A stretch of DNA of 64,000 bases from Flavisphingomonas formosensis (GTDB taxonomy: Bacteria > Pseudomonadota > Alphaproteobacteria > Sphingomonadales > Sphingomonadaceae): contig NZ_WRPK01000016.1 in assembly GCF_009755815.1 (NCBI RefSeq), forward strand, positions 1-64,000, read 5' to 3'. A program made the translations under genes and the position numbers. Numbering within the stretch: the stretch's first letter is position 1; every line of letters starts with the position of its first letter. Positions 57,526 through 64,000 of the stretch are shown here, in pieces. The notes under the pieces were generated by a model. That model had not been told where the DNA came from. It searched no databases and saw nothing but the letters and a program-made list of their open reading frames with translations.

Positions 57526-57552
57526 GACGAGGTAGGCAGGCGCGCCGTGACA
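57526..57552 (-). promoter_or_regulatory. ECF41-type promoter for the AhpD-family gene
   Basis: On the minus strand TGTCACG (57552-57546), 16-bp spacer, CGTC (57529-57526). The published ECF41 consensus is TGTCACA-n16-CGTC, so this is one mismatch away, with exact spacing. Confidence 0.82.
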
Positions 57553-57587
57553 TGGCGGAGCGTTTTTTTCGATCCCGCCGTCGCCCA

Positions 57588-57614
57588 TGTCACACCGGCC
57601 GCGGTCATCTCGTC
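57588..57614 (+). promoter_or_regulatory. ECF41-type promoter for the oxidoreductase-sigma operon
   Basis: TGTCACA (57588-57594), 16-bp spacer, CGTC (57611-57614): an exact match to the ECF41 consensus. It faces the NmrA-like oxidoreductase gene and through it the sigma-factor gene, so autoregulation is expected. Confidence 0.85.
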
Positions 57615-57648
57615 ATTTAGGCGGACACCTAGCATGGGAGGCATGGAC

Positions 57649-58410
57649 ATGAAGATTGTTATCATCGGTGGCACGGGACTGATCGGTCGGCCTCTCGTTG
57701 ACCTTCTGCAAGCGCAGGGTCATGACGTCGTCACCGCCTCGCCGAGCAAGGGCATCGACGCGCTGACCGGCGCAGGCTTGGCCCAGGCGCTCACGAATGC
57801 CTCAGTCGTCGTCGACGTCAGCAATGCGCCCTCGTTCGAGGATGACGCCTGCCTTGCCTTCTTCCGCGGCACTACTGCCAACCTAATGGAAGCGGCGCGC
57901 GGCGCTTGTATTCGCCATTTCGTCGCGCTGTCGGTGGTGGGCACGGATCGCCTTCAGGCGTCGGGCTATTTTCGTGCCAAACTGGCTCAGGAGGAGCTGA
58001 TCGCCGCAAGCGGCGTGCCCTACACGATCGTGCGCGCCACCCAGTTCTTCGAATTCCTGTCCACCATCGCCGATAGCTACACGCAGGACGGAACCGTGTT
58101 CCTGCCCGGAATTGCGCTTCAGCCGCTCGCCGCCGGCGACGTGTCGGCATTGCTTGCCGAGATAGCCATAGCCGCTCCGGCCAATGGCATCGTCGAAGTT
58201 GCGGGCCCTGAGCGCGCGCCTCTGGCCGAATTTGCGGGCAGCTGGCTTGGCGCATACGACGACCCTCGCGGGATCGTCGTGACCACCGCAAGTGAGTATT
58301 TCGGCGCGCCGGCCGACAACCGTACGTTGGTGCCGGGCGCAGGCGCGAGGGTCGCGCTTACGCGCTTCAACCAGTGGCTCGCCGCTCAATCCCGGGAGCG
58401 TGCGGCATGA
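57649..58410 (+). CDS. NmrA-like NAD(P)-binding oxidoreductase/epimerase
   Basis: A 253-aa atypical SDR with IIGGTGLIGRPL at the cofactor loop, VALSVVGTDRL and VPYTIVRATQFFEF. It belongs to the oxidoreductase/epimerase type that accompanies ECF41 sigma factors. GGGAGG is seven bases before the ATG at 57649; earlier in-frame ATGs are too close to it. Its stop overlaps the next start (ATGA). Confidence 0.88.
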   Translation: MKIVIIGGTGLIGRPLVDLLQAQGHDVVTASPSKGIDALTGAGLAQALTNASVVVDVSNAPSFEDDACLAFFRGTTANLMEAARGACIRHFVALSVVGTDRLQASGYFRAKLAQEELIAASGVPYTIVRATQFFEFLSTIADSYTQDGTVFLPGIALQPLAAGDVSALLAEIAIAAPANGIVEVAGPERAPLAEFAGSWLGAYDDPRGIVVTTASEYFGAPADNRTLVPGAGARVALTRFNQWLAAQSRERAA

Positions 58411-58853
58411 GCCGGCGCTTCCCCCTCGCGCTGGCCGCGGCGCTCGGCATCGGAGCTGCCGTAAATGGTGTCTTCATGCTGATCTCGCCCGCCAACTGGT
58501 ATTTCGCAGTGCCGGGTGTCACCACCACCGGCCCGTTCAACCAGCATTTCGTGCGAGACATCGGGCTGATTTTCCTGCTGGTCGCTGTAGCGATGCTCAC
58601 GGGCGTCGTGCGGCCGGCGGCGCGCCTACCGCTCTGGTCCGCCGCCGCGCTTTGGCTGGCGGGCCATGCGCTGTTCCACTTCTGGGAAGTGGCGGTGGGT
58701 ATCTGCGGCACCGGCGCACTCGCGCGGGATTTTCCTGCGGTGACGCTGCCGGCTATACTTACGACCGCGCTTGCCCTGTGGGCTTGGCGCGATACGGCGC
58801 GTGAGAGCCGCCGACCGCACTCGGTGGAGGACGCGCGTGCCGCACAGGGATGA
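58407..58853 (+). CDS. Small membrane protein in the ECF41 operon
   Basis: A 148-aa protein with four hydrophobic segments (ALAAALGIGAAVNGVFML; IGLIFLLVAVAMLTGVV; LWSAAALWLAGHALF; PAILTTALALWAW). Family not named with confidence. Coupled to the oxidoreductase gene by ATGA and overlapping the sigma gene start by about 17 bp. Confidence 0.8.
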   Translation: MSRRFPLALAAALGIGAAVNGVFMLISPANWYFAVPGVTTTGPFNQHFVRDIGLIFLLVAVAMLTGVVRPAARLPLWSAAALWLAGHALFHFWEVAVGICGTGALARDFPAVTLPAILTTALALWAWRDTARESRRPHSVEDARAAQG

Positions 58854-59721
58854 ATACCTCGCTGATTTCGAGGCTCAACGACCACGGTTGTTGCGCCTCG
58901 GATACCGTATGCTCGGCTCTGTCAGCGAAGCGGAGGATATCGTTCAGGAGGCGTGGCTGCGTTGGTCGGCAAAAGTGGAAAGCGTCGATGCTCCGGCTGC
59001 TTATTTGACCCGCATCGTCACCCGCCTCTGCCTCGACCAACTCAAGTCCGCCAGTGCGCGCCGGGAGACCTATATCGGTGCCTGGTTGCCCGAACCGCTA
59101 ATGGGCACCACCGAGCCCGACGAGACGATCGCCGACGACGTGACACTTACCCTGATGCTGGCGATGGAGCGCCTGTCCCCACTGGAACGAGCCGCCTTCC
59201 TCCTCCACGACGTGTTCGGCGTGGCGCTGACGGATATAGCTACGACCTTGGGGCGCGAGCCCGCCACGGTCCGTCAGCTTGCTTCGCGCGCGCGCAAACA
59301 TGTGCAGGATGCTCGGCCGCGTTTCACGGTGAAAGCGAGCGAGGCTGATCGAATCGCTAGGGCCTTCTTCACCGCTTCGCGGGACGGGGACACGGACACG
59401 CTGTCTGCGCTGCTCGCGCGCGACGTCGAGATTTATTCGGATGGCGGCGGCAAGGTGATCGCCTTCCGCAATATCGTGCGCGGAATTGATCGGGCGCTTC
59501 GCTTGTTCGCTGGGCTGCGGCGCAAATATACATCGATGCCGACGCTCCTGCGCACCGCGACGATCGACGGGCTGCCCGGTTATGTCAGTATCGATCGAGG
59601 CGATGTGCTCCAGACGACCGCGCTCGACGTGCGTGAGGGGCAAATTGCGGCGATCTACATTGTTCGCAATCCTGACAAGCTGCGCCATCTTGCGGCAGCT
59701 TTTGACACGAGCAGCCGCTAG
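58837..59721 (+). CDS. ECF41-family RNA polymerase sigma factor with SnoaL-like domain
   Basis: A 294-aa sigma factor. Region 2 has LGSVSEAEDIVQEAWLRW, region 4 ALTDIATTLGREPATVRQLASRAR. A C-terminal SnoaL-like domain (~165-290) carries all three ECF41 marker motifs: WLPEPL (83-88), DGGGK (202-206) and NPDKL (278-282). In ECF41 proteins this extension tunes activity in place of an anti-sigma factor. The GTG start has GGAGG upstream. Exact matches to its known promoter type lie at 57526-57614. Confidence 0.93.
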   Translation: MPHRDEYLADFEAQRPRLLRLGYRMLGSVSEAEDIVQEAWLRWSAKVESVDAPAAYLTRIVTRLCLDQLKSASARRETYIGAWLPEPLMGTTEPDETIADDVTLTLMLAMERLSPLERAAFLLHDVFGVALTDIATTLGREPATVRQLASRARKHVQDARPRFTVKASEADRIARAFFTASRDGDTDTLSALLARDVEIYSDGGGKVIAFRNIVRGIDRALRLFAGLRRKYTSMPTLLRTATIDGLPGYVSIDRGDVLQTTALDVREGQIAAIYIVRNPDKLRHLAAAFDTSSR

Positions 59722-59948
59722 CAACCCTGCCCTTAATGTCTTGGACTGGTCGAGTGCGGAAGGTGGCATGTGGGACTTTGCTGCCATTCGCGGGGGCGGC
59801 GGCGAACGGCAGCTGTCATTACAAGCAGACCTAAGGCGTCCGGCCGATAGCACGGTCGCAAACGCAAAGTGCTGGCCATTGCAAACAGTCACCTCCTCGG
59901 CATCGATCAACGATGCCTACCATTCTCGCCGCCAACGGAGAGAGTCAG

Positions 59949-61304
59949 CTATGCTTTCGTTGTTTTGAAGATTACTGCCTCGGAGCCCTCCCGCATGACC
60001 ATACTGCGATGCTGCAAGCAGGTCAGGTCGAGATTGCAAACCGTCGCCCGCATTCCGTCGGTGGTCATCCTGACAGTCTGCGCAATCACCACTGCGGCTG
60101 CCACCATCCCCACAAATGGAGCGCCGACGGCGACCTGCGCCAGCTTGGTCACCCCGCACTGATCGAGCGTCCCCCGATCGCTGAGGTCGCGATAGGCAGA
60201 GGGCAGACTGTCGAGCTCCGGGATCACGGCCGCCTCATCCTGATCGGCCCATACCTCCGCGGCGCTGACCGGCGCTGGGAAGCTGTGGGTGCGGATCAAC
60301 CGGAAGTCGGCTGAACCGTCGCCCAGTCCAGCCTCGAAGACGGTTGCGAACCCCGCTCCTTCGAGAAGTGCGCGCGCCTGCGGATTGTCTACTCCGCACA
60401 GTCCCAGTGCCGGCTCGTCGGGGGCAACCCTGAGGTCATGCCCGAACCTTCTCTCGATCAGCATGCTCCTGAAGCCGCGGGCTCTTGCCCATTCCTCACA
60501 GACGCGGGTCTTCATCTCGCCCATGTCGGCCGCCGTGGTCAGCACCGAGGTGCTCTCGGTCGAGGCGCCGGCGACATCGACGTCTTGGAGAAACAGTCGA
60601 ACCTCTGCGGGATCCGGGTATGGCAGGAGGCCGATCGCCCACAGGAACGCCTGTCCCAGGTGGCCAAGGCCGATCAACCAGAAGTCGGCGGGTAGGACGT
60701 CGGGCACGGAACCATCGGACATCGCCGAGCGCCAATCGGCGGCGGGATGCCAAAGGGACAGTCCGACGGCGCGGTTCCCGGCCATGATGTCGCCCTCCAT
60801 GTGGGCGAAGGCCTCTGCCACGCCGAGAGCGCCGGCTAGCGCTCCCGAGAGAGCGAACTCCGTAGCTTCGTCCAGTGGCGTGGCCGATGCCGGCACGATG
60901 CCGCCGCGCCAACCGCTGAAGGTCGTCCGGACAGCGAAGCCATCTGCCGGGTCGAGGGCCGTTCCGATGGCGATGACGGGTACGCCCTCTGGCGCCTCCT
61001 GCACGATCTGGCCCTTGAGATGGCGGACAGCATCGGCGAGCGTTTCCGCAGGTGCGATGCGCACGGCCAGCGGCTCCTGCAGGGCGCCCGAGACCGTGAC
61101 GCCGCCCAGGAAAGTCCTTCGTCCGCAGTTGAGCGCGGTGAGCAGCGCGGCCTGATGCGTCGGGCTTCGGGATGCGCGTTCGCCGATGACGATGTGCAGC
61201 CGGAACGCCCGGAGCCGATCCATCGCCTCTTCGACCGTCGCGGCGACGCCGCTGTCCACGAACAGCTTGGCTGAGCGGTTCAGTCCTTCGATCAGATCGT
61301 CCAT
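59949..61304 (-). CDS. E1-like (ThiF-fold) activating enzyme
   Basis: A 451-aa protein. The C-terminal half is a Rossmann E1 fold: LIGLGHLGQAFLWAIG (211-226), acidic LQDVDVAG (~239-246), a GVDNPQAR stretch, and a candidate catalytic cysteine in DQCGVTKLA (C383). The N-terminal ~190 residues are an extra domain of unknown role. It should adenylate the Ubl C-terminus and pass it to the E2. It begins one base after the JAMM gene's stop; last gene of the operon. Confidence 0.88.
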   Translation of the reverse strand: MDDLIEGLNRSAKLFVDSGVAATVEEAMDRLRAFRLHIVIGERASRSPTHQAALLTALNCGRRTFLGGVTVSGALQEPLAVRIAPAETLADAVRHLKGQIVQEAPEGVPVIAIGTALDPADGFAVRTTFSGWRGGIVPASATPLDEATEFALSGALAGALGVAEAFAHMEGDIMAGNRAVGLSLWHPAADWRSAMSDGSVPDVLPADFWLIGLGHLGQAFLWAIGLLPYPDPAEVRLFLQDVDVAGASTESTSVLTTAADMGEMKTRVCEEWARARGFRSMLIERRFGHDLRVAPDEPALGLCGVDNPQARALLEGAGFATVFEAGLGDGSADFRLIRTHSFPAPVSAAEVWADQDEAAVIPELDSLPSAYRDLSDRGTLDQCGVTKLAQVAVGAPFVGMVAAAVVIAQTVRMTTDGMRATVCNLDLTCLQHRSMVMREGSEAVIFKTTKA

Positions 61305-61305
61305 G

Positions 61306-61821
61306 TCAGCCTCCCGTGATGCTCAGCGTCGGCCGTAGAAGTGAAGGTCGGAGGCGGTCCCAGTTAAACCGCCCAAGGTATCGATAGAGTCCCACCTCGC
61401 GGAGCCGAAGCGGCGTTGCCGCGAAATTCGGCAGGATCATCGCGATATGGCCGGGTTCCGCGATGATCGGGTGCTTGCGATCGGAGTCGCTTTGACCCGC
61501 TTCACCGCCGTGGGTGTGGACGTCTGCGACGACGATCTCGCCCCGTTTGCGGCACACGGCCCACAGATCCGCCATGCAGCCGCCATCGATGACGATAATG
61601 CCGGTGTCGAAGGCGGCCGGATCGATCTCGTCGTAGAACACGATCGAAGTGACCCTCCTCGGTCCATCCCCGGGACCGAGGAGGAAGGCGCCGCTTTCGC
61701 GCTCGTAGCGACCGCGATCCTGGAGCCCGACCAGCAGCTCGCGCCAGAGGCCGGATGGGATCGCGAGATCAGGCCGCCGACCGAAGAGTCGGGTGATGAG
61801 AGCTAGAGGAGAGAAGCTCAT
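61306..61821 (-). CDS. JAB/JAMM-family metalloprotease
   Basis: A 171-aa JAMM protein with E42 (RESGAFLLG) and the zinc motif HTHGGEAGQSDSD (H102, H104, S111, D114) complete. In ubiquitin-like operons such proteases trim or remove the Ubl. The ATG at 61821 lies inside the E2 gene (53-bp overlap) and has GGAG upstream. Confidence 0.9.
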   Translation of the reverse strand: MSFSPLALITRLFGRRPDLAIPSGLWRELLVGLQDRGRYERESGAFLLGPGDGPRRVTSIVFYDEIDPAAFDTGIIVIDGGCMADLWAVCRKRGEIVVADVHTHGGEAGQSDSDRKHPIIAEPGHIAMILPNFAATPLRLREVGLYRYLGRFNWDRLRPSLLRPTLSITGG

Positions 61822-62245
61822 GGATGATCTCCAGATAATGAATGATCCCCACCGCCGGCCTCCACAGAAGCTCGGGATGGGAGTTGTTCCAGTAGTCGTG
61901 CCCCGGCAGCGCCAATCGGTCGCATGGCAGGTAGAGCGCATTGGGGTTCCAGCCCGGGTTGAACACCGCCGCGACGCGCCCCACGCCTTTGGGCCATCCC
62001 GCAGGCGGGAGCTGCTGGCCGGTGCCCGCATCGCATGGACGGGCGTTCGGCAGCTGAGCCGGATATCCGTCGAGCTGGAAGCGGAAGGCCCATTCCATCC
62101 CGTCCCGCGCCGTCACCGCGATGTCGGCGATCGGCCACTGGATGCGAAGGACCCGCCACCGCCCCTCGAGGACGGCCAGCTGGAAATCGGGGCGTTCCGC
62201 GTGCTCGCGGAACGCCCTCTCGGCCGCGGTGATTGGCGCGTCCAT
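61769..62245 (-). CDS. E2-like Ubl-conjugating enzyme
   Basis: A 158-aa UBC-fold protein: FRFQLDGYPAQLP strands, FNPGWNPNALYLPCDR with candidate catalytic C108, then the HDYWNNSHPELLW loop. It would accept the Ubl from the E1 as a thioester. Overlaps the Ubl gene's stop by one base (TGATG). Confidence 0.86.
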   Translation of the reverse strand: MDAPITAAERAFREHAERPDFQLAVLEGRWRVLRIQWPIADIAVTARDGMEWAFRFQLDGYPAQLPNARPCDAGTGQQLPPAGWPKGVGRVAAVFNPGWNPNALYLPCDRLALPGHDYWNNSHPELLWRPAVGIIHYLEIIHELLSSSSHHPTLRSAA

Positions 62246-62715
62246 CAGCCCTGGACCAGCTGCTTACGGACGAGGTCGAAGCTCACCTCGCGGGCGCCGT
62301 GGGCCAACGAGCCCAGGTGCTTGTCGAGGGGGGGCTTCTCTCGGGTGCCGCTGATCTGGAGCACGTGCTCCTCGGCCTCCTCCTTGCCGAGGCCTGCCTT
62401 CTCAACCGCCCAGCGCGTCACCTTCGCGATGGTGGCGGAAGGCGGGAAGCGATGGTGGAAGGTGTCGGCCTTGTAGTGGACCTTGACCTCGATCTCGCGT
62501 GCCCGGTGGGCATGAAAGACCGGCCGGTCGTGCCCATGGAGCGGGTGATGATGCTCCATCGGCTCATCGTGATCCTCCTTGAAGATCAGGAGCTCGGCGA
62601 CATCGATGCCCCGGCGCTCGAGGTCCTTGAGGAGATCGGCGACGATGGCGGCTTCGCCGAGGTCGAAGCGCGCGAGCGGTTCGGTCTCGATGGCGACGAA
62701 GATGATGGTGGACAT
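62245..62715 (-). CDS. Ubiquitin-like (multiubiquitin-domain type) protein
   Basis: A 156-aa protein with two parts. Residues ~1-50 resemble a small alpha/beta domain. A His-rich linker (HHHPLHGHD, HAHRAR) follows, then a beta-grasp-like domain (~73-156: EIEVKVHYKADTF, SATIAKVTRWAVEKAGL) of the multiubiquitin type. It ends in QLVQG, so the C-terminal Gly needed for E1 activation is exposed without processing. The ATG at 62715 begins MSTIIFVAIE. Confidence 0.8.
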   Translation of the reverse strand: MSTIIFVAIETEPLARFDLGEAAIVADLLKDLERRGIDVAELLIFKEDHDEPMEHHHPLHGHDRPVFHAHRAREIEVKVHYKADTFHHRFPPSATIAKVTRWAVEKAGLGKEEAEEHVLQISGTREKPPLDKHLGSLAHGAREVSFDLVRKQLVQG

Positions 62716-62835
62716 ATGGGGCGGTTCCTTGTGTGTGGACGGCACATCGCCATCCTCTGGAAACCGGATCGGTCGCGAAGGCCAAAAGCGGAAACAGGCC
62801 TCACAAGAATTTTCGCGGGCGGCTTCCCCGCCTAT

Positions 62836-64000
62836 TCAGTTGGCCGGCTCACCCGGCACCGCGCACACGAAGAGATACGGACAGCGCGGACATCCAAAGT
62901 CGCTTCTGATTGGCTCGAACATGCCGGCCCGGATGTCGGCAACCGCCTCGTCGCAGTCGCCGACGCGCTTTCCGAATTTCGCGGCGGTCTGATCGATGAG
63001 CGCGACGCCCCCGTCCTGGAGGTAGTGGTTCTCGACCCGGGCGCCCGCACCGAACATCTCGCGGACCGCCTTCAGCATCAGTGTGGCCGACAGGCGATCC
63101 GGATCCGACTTGGACAAGCGGCCCGATCGGATCGTCTTGAGGACGGTCGTGGCGCCATCGGTCTCGATGCGGTCGACGCGGATGACGATGGCCTCCCCGC
63201 CCACGCGCGTGGACATGTCTCCTCCTTTGAGGCGATCCCCCGTCGCCGATCGGTGGAGCCTGTCCAGCATGCCGACGGTCAGCTTGCGGTAGGCTCCCCC
63301 GAATGGGTGCTCGTCGAGTCCGCTGGCGGACCAGGCATCATCGAAGATCGCTTGGGCTCGGACCTCGTCGTAGGTTTCGCCTTCGGGAAGCTCTCGGACG
63401 TAGGCGAGCACCTTCTGCAGGCAGCCATGCGCATCAAGATAGGCTCCGACCCGGCTTCGGCTCGTCAGGCCGAGCACTCGGGAGTAGAAGAAGCGTCTCG
63501 GACAGCGCGCGTAGCTTTCGATGTCGGCGGCGCTCAGCCCGCTGGGCGCGCATGGTGACGCGATGGGCGGATAGGTCGCCACCGGCTTGACGCGCGGTAC
63601 GCCGGAGAGGCAGTTCCCGACTACGACGGGGACGCGGTCGAGGAATTTCGACGGACTGGAGTTCCTGCCGTTTCTGGTCGCTGGTCTGTACAGCCGGAGA
63701 TGCGACTTGGCGCGCGACATCCCGACGAAGAGGATGCACTCCTCCTCAGCCTCGTGTGCGTCCTGCTCCTCGCCGTCGATGAGTCCGACCGGCGGTGGGC
63801 AGGCCGGCGGACGGTTCGCAGCGGGAATGGCGCCAGCGTAGAGCCCCGGCATGTGCACGGCCTCGAATTCGAGCCCCTTGGAGGCGTGCACCGTCATCAG
63901 TCTTACTCCGTCGAGACCCTCGAGCTCAGCGGGAAGCTGGCGGAGATCGCGTTCGTCGGCGAGTAGGATCATGTGACGCACCCGATCCAGCGCTCGGCGG
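62836..64000 (-). CDS. UvrD-type helicase C-terminus fused to a PD-(D/E)XK-like nuclease domain (partial)
   Basis: The frame is open to the window edge, so the N-terminus lies outside. Visible are helicase motifs V and VI (RLMTVHASKGLEFEAV; EECILFVGMSRAKSHLRLYR). A C-terminal domain begins IESYARCPRRFFYSRVLG and ends with GCPRCPYLFVC, whose cysteines recall the Fe-S cluster of Cas4/AddB-type nucleases. The nuclease acidic residues are not certain. It lies 120 bp upstream of the Ubl gene on the same strand, so a shared operon is plausible. Confidence 0.82.
   Translation of the reverse strand, partial: RRALDRVRHMILLADERDLRQLPAELEGLDGVRLMTVHASKGLEFEAVHMPGLYAGAIPAANRPPACPPPVGLIDGEEQDAHEAEEECILFVGMSRAKSHLRLYRPATRNGRNSSPSKFLDRVPVVVGNCLSGVPRVKPVATYPPIASPCAPSGLSAADIESYARCPRRFFYSRVLGLTSRSRVGAYLDAHGCLQKVLAYVRELPEGETYDEVRAQAIFDDAWSASGLDEHPFGGAYRKLTVGMLDRLHRSATGDRLKGGDMSTRVGGEAIVIRVDRIETDGATTVLKTIRSGRLSKSDPDRLSATLMLKAVREMFGAGARVENHYLQDGGVALIDQTAAKFGKRVGDCDEAVADIRAGMFEPIRSDFGCPRCPYLFVCAVPGEPAN

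Noticed and set aside
62233-63558. A 441-aa plus-strand open frame opposite the Ubl and helicase genes
   Set aside because: Antisense to genes with clear domains (JAMM/Ubl/helicase block); no motif of its own and typical of high-GC shadow frames.

Overview
The window is high-GC DNA with densely packed operons joined by ATGA/TGATG stop-start overlaps. A TonB-dependent receptor sits beside acyl-CoA catabolism genes. The gene content and protein style suggest an alphaproteobacterium of the Sphingomonadaceae type; this is inference, as no rRNA or tRNA gene was found to anchor it.

Region 1 (about 0.3-33.3 kb) is a catabolic cluster for an unidentified carboxylic acid handled as a CoA ester. Minus-strand operons hold two acyl-CoA dehydrogenases, two APH-type kinases resembling the kinase half of ACAD10/11, several SDR dehydrogenases, three crotonase-type proteins (one a FadJ-like fusion), a MaoC hydratase, two thiolases, an acyl-CoA ligase, alpha/beta hydrolases, nitronate-monooxygenase-type flavoproteins and a TonB-dependent receptor. 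An AraC-type regulator lies in the middle. A 41-42 bp element with two direct half-sites occurs five times, each time just upstream of one transcription unit and in the same orientation relative to it, which points to one dedicated regulon. One target, an SDR gene, is split by an 846-bp IS5-family element with a CTAG duplication; removing the IS restores the frame. A second block (23.6-33.3 kb) holds a LysR regulator, a CitMHS-type transporter, a quinone oxidoreductase and a plus-strand operon: secreted DUF6351-like protein, class III CoA-transferase, cupin, secreted hydrolase, cytoplasmic hydrolase.

Region 2 (about 34-46.8 kb) holds envelope proteins of unknown function: two lipoproteins, small membrane proteins including a tandem duplicated pair, a VIT-domain protein with a MerR regulator, a large DNA-binding/Ser-Thr kinase/TPR protein, and a cold-shock-like membrane protein. 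Three copies of a 17-bp dyad precede the MerR gene and the two lipoprotein genes.

Region 3 (47.4-64 kb) looks like a defence island. A tight three-gene operon encodes a SIR2-like protein, a 193-aa protein of unknown fold and a Rad50-like ATPase with a CPVC zinc hook. It is followed by a 1517-aa protein with a probable N-terminal PD-(D/E)XK nuclease, a P-loop NTPase and a long helical repeat tail, the architecture of Avs (STAND) proteins. After an ECF41 sigma-factor module with two divergent near-perfect ECF41 promoters comes a minus-strand ubiquitin-like operon (Ubl, E2, JAMM protease, E1), preceded by a UvrD-type helicase fused to a Cys-containing nuclease domain that runs off the window. 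The SIR2/small protein/Rad50 operon and the helicase-associated ubiquitin-like operon are the best candidates for undescribed biology.
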